DNA from: an uncultured Bacilli bacterium | Lineage (GTDB): Bacteria > Bacillota_I > Bacilli_A > RF39 > UBA660 | DNA length: 11,230 nucleotides | Assembly (NCBI GenBank): GCA_934085875.1 | Contig: CAKOHQ010000037.1 | Location: 1-11,230, forward strand | Direction of reading: 5' to 3' | Shown here: one piece after another, positions 8,562-11,230 of the stretch | How the letters are laid out: each line of letters opens with the position of its first letter | Position numbering within the stretch: the first letter of the stretch is position 1 | Translations under genes and position numbers: made by a program | The notes under the pieces: model-generated | What the model was told of the DNA's origin: nothing | Seen by the model: only the letters and a program-made list of their open reading frames with translations | The model's database searches: none

Positions 8562-8984
8562 TTATTTATTAATTTTTCCTAAACAATAAATATTCTCTCT
8601 TTTTAAAAGTAAACTTTTTTTATCTATTTTATCTAATAAAACCTTAACCATATTACTAAATTCTTCTTTATTATTATAAATATAAACATTCTTATACTTT
8701 TTAATATTTTTATCTTTACTATTTATAAAATAATATATAGGTTTATTTAATTTTTTTACCATCTTTAATTCTATTTTAAGAAATATATTAGATTTAGTTA
8801 AATTGCATATTATTACATCACTATCATTATATAATTCTTTAACATAAATATTCTTATATTTATCAGTAAGAGGTAATATTAAATAATATTTAGTCATTAA
8901 TTTAAGTTTTAAAAGTGGTCTATATATTTCATTAACATAATCTATTTTATCACTATGCATTATATATACTTTTATCTTATCCAT
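8562..8984 (-). CDS. Small alpha/beta protein, possibly nucleoside-deoxyribosyltransferase/TIR-like fold
   Basis: The 140-aa product has no motif I can name with confidence. Predicted strands KVYIMHS (5-11), YYLILPL, DVIICNL (about 56-62), PIYYFI and NVYIYN alternate with helices, a Rossmann-like pattern. The middle (SDVIICNL, then IELKMVKKLNKPIYYF) recalls the strand-helix-strand of nucleoside 2-deoxyribosyltransferase-like and TIR-like proteins, where a Glu follows a variable loop and a helix ends in [GN]KP[IV]. The C-terminus is basic and Lys-rich. Its ATG lies 6 bp after the stop of the upstream 537-aa gene, and its AGG site overlaps that stop, so translation is coupled. It is not the helical-bundle Avd protein of DGR loci. 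Any enzymatic role is a guess. Confidence 0.7.
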   Translation of the reverse strand: MDKIKVYIMHSDKIDYVNEIYRPLLKLKLMTKYYLILPLTDKYKNIYVKELYNDSDVIICNLTKSNIFLKIELKMVKKLNKPIYYFINSKDKNIKKYKNVYIYNNKEEFSNMVKVLLDKIDKKSLLLKRENIYCLGKINK

Positions 8985-8990
8985 AAGTAC

Positions 8991-10604
8991 CTATTGTAAT
9001 TTAACTGTATAAGGATTAGAACTAGTTCCATCTCCTCCACCTACCAGCAATTCAGCCTTTAGATTGATACTAGGGCGAAAAGCACTAGAGTAGTCGACGC
9101 TGATGTGGCTGATGTACCCAGACGAACCACCAACGTACCACTCGTAAGCATCGACACCATTATAGGCGAATGGAGACGAAAGCCACCAAGGGGAAGTTAT
9201 AGATGAATTATATAAATAATATGTTTTATTTGTCTGACTAATTTTATAAGCACCAGCATAGGATATTTCATCTGCAGTTAGTAATCCTATTGGATATTTT
9301 AAATTACCATTTGTTTGTTTTCCATTTGAAAGTGTTGCAACATCTACTGTAAATCTTGAATAATCATTTGTTGCACTTTCTGCACATTTAAATGTTGGTT
9401 TTGCTGTTGTAATTTCTGTTGTTCCTGTACTATATATTAATCTTTCTGTTAATGCATAAAATGTTTTATTTGATCCATAACCCAATTGAGTTGTAACTCC
9501 ACCTATTCCATTTGATGCAAGTGTTTTATCATTACAGAATAATGTGTCTGATAAATAATTTGCATAACTTGTTTTTAAATTATCTTCATACCATTTATCT
9601 ATTATTTGTTTTATTGTACTATCATTAATATTCTCGTGTATTGCATCATATGTTGCACTTCCTGCTGTTCCATACATATATCCTACATATGCATTATCAT
9701 TAGAACTAGAATTAAATGCTGTTGTTATTTCAGTTCCACTAGAATTCTTTGCAACATCATCTAATACGAGTCTAATAGTTCCATCTCCATTTATACGTAC
9801 TATTCTCCATAGTTTATCTGCAAATGATACATAATTATCTGTTACTGCTCCATAGTAGTAGTAACTTGTTCCATAATCATCTGGTGCATTATTTAATAAT
9901 CTATCATTTGCTCCAGATACTGATGTAAACTCAGTAACTGTATTACCCCATGTAGTACTATTAGAATCTTTTGGATTTCTAGCACTATTTATAATAGCAT
10001 GAGATAATGTACCTTCACTATATGGATTAGATAAATCTTCACTATCAGTAGGATATAATTGTATTTTACCACTAAATTTTTTCCCCTGATCTATATTTTG
10101 ATTTTCAGTTGAATTAATATATGTTATTTTTAAAGCATAAGTGTAATAGGATTGAGGAGTAACAATTTCTTCATTCCCTTTAACCAAACTCTTACTAGAT
10201 GGATAAGTGATATTACTTACTATTACATCACAATCAGTAAAATCCGATGTATCAATAGTATTATTACCCACTTTTCTATATAAAGTATATTTAATATCTT
10301 CTTTTCTATTAAACGTATTAATTACATCTGTTAAATAAATTGAATATTTAGCTCTTATATTACCTATATTTTGTACAGTAAATAATTTTATATGTGTATA
10401 ACCAGGTTCAATAATCTCTGATATATCTTCACTAGTCAAATCTGTATACAATACTTTACTTTCACCAGAAACTATCTCAATACTTTTAGCATTTTTATTA
10501 CCATCTATTTTAGTAATAAAATAACCATATGTAAAACCTAACATTATTAATAAAATTAATAATATACAAGTTGAATAGATAATAATTTTTGTTTTTCTCT
10601 TCAT
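8991..10604 (-). CDS. TasA/camelysin-like exported protein with C-type-lectin-like, putatively diversified C-terminus
   Basis: The 537-aa product starts at ATG 10604. Residues 7-25 are a hydrophobic export/anchor segment followed by TYGYFITKIDGN. Residues 30-183 form the beta domain shared with the 6131-4539 product (FNRKEDIKYTLY, TYPSS, NSTENQNIDQGKKFSGKI). A linker leads to a second region (about 245-537) with VSFADKLWRIVRINGDGT, two Cys (357, 407) and a C-terminal WWLSSP (473-478) ... EWYVGG ... FRPSINLK block. This resembles the FGE/C-type-lectin-like domains found in many Bacillota surface proteins and in DGR variable proteins. Its last ~50 codons have strongly deviant composition (separate entry). 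The likely role is display of a variable binding face outside the cell. It has its own promoter and is the first gene of the run leading to the GH31 gene. The ribosome site (AGAGTGTGAT) is weak. Confidence 0.88.
   Translation of the reverse strand: MKRKTKIIIYSTCILLILLIMLGFTYGYFITKIDGNKNAKSIEIVSGESKVLYTDLTSEDISEIIEPGYTHIKLFTVQNIGNIRAKYSIYLTDVINTFNRKEDIKYTLYRKVGNNTIDTSDFTDCDVIVSNITYPSSKSLVKGNEEIVTPQSYYTYALKITYINSTENQNIDQGKKFSGKIQLYPTDSEDLSNPYSEGTLSHAIINSARNPKDSNSTTWGNTVTEFTSVSGANDRLLNNAPDDYGTSYYYYGAVTDNYVSFADKLWRIVRINGDGTIRLVLDDVAKNSSGTEITTAFNSSSNDNAYVGYMYGTAGSATYDAIHENINDSTIKQIIDKWYEDNLKTSYANYLSDTLFCNDKTLASNGIGGVTTQLGYGSNKTFYALTERLIYSTGTTEITTAKPTFKCAESATNDYSRFTVDVATLSNGKQTNGNLKYPIGLLTADEISYAGAYKISQTNKTYYLYNSSITSPWWLSSPFAYNGVDAYEWYVGGSSGYISHISVDYSSAFRPSINLKAELLVGGGDGTSSNPYTVKLQ
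9036..9191 (-). other. Candidate DGR variable region (VR) at the 3' end of the 537-aa surface-protein gene
   Basis: Composition changes abruptly here. I count 59 G/C in the 120 bases 9061-9180 (49%), against about 30% at 9241-9300. Coding-strand A is 21/120 (17.5%), against 25/60 in 9301-9360. Of about 42 codons, 16 end in C (TAC, ATC, AGC, GTC, GAC, CAC, GCC, TTC, CGC), including nine in a row for YISHISVDY (9116-9090). That is the pattern left when AAC codons of a template repeat are randomised at adenines. It falls on the lectin-like ligand face between WWLSSP and FRPSI, the usual VR location. Boundaries are approximate. No second copy (template) and no reverse transcriptase lie in this window. 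Confidence 0.65.
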
Positions 10605-10628
10605 ATTATCACACTCTTATACATTAAA

Positions 10629-10658
10629 ATAATAACATATTTTTTTATATATAGTCAA
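10629..10658 (-). promoter_or_regulatory. Promoter of the surface-protein/GH31 gene run
   Basis: On the minus strand a -35 TTGACT (10658-10653) is followed by 18 bp and an extended -10, TG-T-TATTAT (10637-10629). The predicted start near 10622 leaves a leader of about 18 nt before ATG 10604. This is the only clear promoter upstream of the five-gene run ending at the 4090-4118 hairpin. Confidence 0.65.
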
Positions 10659-10687
10659 TCGATTATATATAAATTTTAAAAAAATAT

Positions 10688-10750
10688 ATTTGTTAAGTAA
10701 TACATTCATAATTATTATTCTAATTTTTTATTATACAACTCTTAACAAAT
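10688..10750. repeat. 10-bp perfect inverted repeat with 43-bp spacer
   Basis: ATTTGTTAAG (10688-10697) and its exact reverse complement CTTAACAAAT (10741-10750) flank 43 bp of AT-rich DNA, about 30 bp upstream of the -35 of the 10604 promoter. It could be a regulator's paired site or simply chance in low-complexity DNA. Confidence 0.3.
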
Positions 10751-10838
10751 CATAAAATTTTTTTCACAGAGCATATAAAAGATAAATTTAGGCTATTTAG
10801 AAATAAAAAATAATTATATATATAATATTTATTTAAAA

Positions 10839-10862
10839 TAGAAATCACTTAACTGATTTCTA
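10839..10862 (-). terminator. Hairpin terminator after the coiled-coil/Rpn-like gene
   Basis: Perfect 9-bp arms TAGAAATCA (10862-10854, beginning with the stop codon) and TGATTTCTA (10847-10839) enclose a 6-nt loop, followed on the minus strand by TTTT and further A/T. The T-tract is short, so termination strength is uncertain. Confidence 0.6.
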
Positions 10863-11230
10863 AAGCATTGTAATTATCTTTTCAGATAATTTTGTTATTT
10901 TTAATATTTTTTGAATTGGAAATCCTTCTTTTTTTAATTCTTTTGCTAAAGATAACTTTTCTTTATGTAAGGCTTGTTTATTTTGTTCTAATTTTTGTTC
11001 GAATTCCTGTTTTTTCATTTCAAGTTCTTGTTTATCTTGCTCAAGTTCTTGTTTATCTTGCTCAAGTTCTTGCTCCTTCATCTCTAGATTTTGCTTCTTC
11101 ATTTCAAGCTCTCTCTCATGCTCAAGCGCCATTTCCTGTTTTACCTTCTCAGCTTCTATATAATTATATGTTACTGGATCTCCTTCTCTAAAATCTAATC
11201 TTGACATATAGTCCATTATATTCTCCACTT
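10860..11230 (-). CDS. C-terminal part of a probable Rpn/PD-(D/E)XK transposase-like nuclease (N-terminus beyond window)
   Basis: The frame is open to the right edge. The first possible start inside is a GTG at 11228 with no visible ribosome site, so this is most likely the last ~123 residues of a longer protein. It has a VENIMDYMSRLD..EGD segment, a Glu/Lys/Gln-rich coiled coil with heptad repeats (LEQDKQE), and a short C-terminal helix-turn-helix-like end: LSLAKELKKEGFPIQKILKITKLSEKII. That arrangement (helical linker, charged coil, AKELK.EG..I..I...T.LS) is typical of the C-terminus of Rpn-type recombination-promoting nucleases/putative transposases (PDDEXK_2). The catalytic domain is not in the window, so the family call rests on the tail alone. 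A stand-alone coiled-coil protein is the alternative. Confidence 0.6.
   Translation of the reverse strand, partial: VENIMDYMSRLDFREGDPVTYNYIEAEKVKQEMALEHERELEMKKQNLEMKEQELEQDKQELEQDKQELEMKKQEFEQKLEQNKQALHKEKLSLAKELKKEGFPIQKILKITKLSEKIITML
11022..11072 (-). repeat. 21-bp tandem repeat coding for coiled-coil heptads
   Basis: A 21-bp unit occurs twice with no mismatch (11022-11042 and 11043-11063), followed by the first 9 bp of a third copy (to 11072). Each unit encodes one heptad (LEQDKQE type), so a gain or loss of units keeps the frame and lengthens or shortens the coil. Confidence 0.85.

Larger units (their letters stand above)
10605..10838. other. Intergenic spacer, extremely AT-rich
   Basis: Apart from the promoter (10629-10658) this stretch holds no credible gene. 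The only structure I see is a perfect 10-bp inverted repeat, ATTTGTTAAG at 10688-10697 against CTTAACAAAT at 10741-10750. Confidence 0.6.

Noticed and set aside
8554..8570. Palindrome AATAAAT-AAT-ATTTATT around the stop of the 140-aa gene, followed by a T-rich stretch
   Set aside because: The stem contains only A-T pairs and the following T-run is interrupted, so it is too weak to call a terminator.
8562..8984. Accessory variability determinant (Avd) of a DGR, because the gene follows the candidate variable protein
   Set aside because: Avd is a small all-helical bundle; this product has clear alternating strands and helices and an acidic/Lys-rich alpha/beta pattern.
1355..10604. Mycoplasma-type code with TGA as Trp
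   Set aside because: All proteins are full length under the standard code, with TGG at the Trp positions read, including Ffh and GH31 blocks, so no in-frame TGA is needed.
10623..10712. Possible 29-codon minus-strand reading frame (MNVLLNKY...) in the spacer
   Set aside because: It has no ribosome site, it overlaps the promoter of the 10604 gene, and its composition is what AT-rich noise gives.
10892..11191. Plus-strand 99-aa reading frame with repeats
   Set aside because: It is the mirror of the Glu/Lys-rich coiled-coil gene on the minus strand; the repeats are the same 21-bp units read backwards.
1..11230. CRISPR arrays, tRNA, rRNA, 4.5S RNA or riboswitches
   Set aside because: I saw no regularly spaced repeats, no structured GC-richer RNA-like segment outside coding sequence, and no intergenic gap beyond about 255 bp. 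The only GC-rich patch is inside the 537-aa gene.

Overview
This window is very AT-rich (the 9051-9200 patch aside, lines I counted run at roughly 23-30% GC), uses the standard code with TGG for Trp, and carries every credible gene on the minus strand. The short intergenic gaps, the Shine-Dalgarno signals, a clear Bacillota-type Ffh, NPxT[GS]D-type sorting tails and TasA/camelysin-like exported proteins point to an uncultured low-GC Bacillota. A gut Bacilli or Mollicutes-related lineage of the RF39 kind is my inference, not something the window proves.

Layout, in transcription order (right to left). At 11230-10860 is the C-terminal end of a coiled-coil protein resembling the tail of Rpn/PD-(D/E)XK transposase-like nucleases, closed by a hairpin. 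A 255-bp spacer holds a good promoter. It drives a run of five genes with no convincing terminator inside: a 537-aa exported protein (10604-8991), a 140-aa alpha/beta protein (8984-8562), a 780-aa GH31-like glycosidase (8510-6168), a 530-aa exported protein (6131-4539), and a small 4-TM membrane protein (4552-4118) closed by a hairpin at 4090-4118. An extended -10 before the 530-aa gene could add transcripts. Then comes ffh (4062-2755), the SRP GTPase, with its own classic terminator. Last is a promoter and a tight pair of secreted, sorting-signal proteins (2638-1355, and 1342 running off the left edge).

The most interesting signal is in the last ~50 codons of the 537-aa protein. Around a C-type-lectin-like WWLSSP...FRPSI core, GC jumps to 49% over 9061-9180, coding-strand adenine falls to 17.5% (42% in a nearby line of the same gene), and 16 codons end in C, nine of them consecutive. 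That is the footprint expected of adenine-directed mutagenic retrohoming of AAC-rich template codons, meaning a diversity-generating retroelement (DGR) variable region. No reverse transcriptase or template repeat is visible here, so the retroelement would have to lie elsewhere.

The 537-aa and 530-aa proteins share a paralogous membrane-anchored N-terminal half. Their C-terminal halves differ: a putatively diversified lectin-like domain in one, and a phage-tail-like carbohydrate-binding module in the other. Between them lies a GH31 protein that keeps the nucleophile position but has Lys where the family has its acid/base Asp. I read the run as a cell-surface display and recognition locus; this reading is inference.
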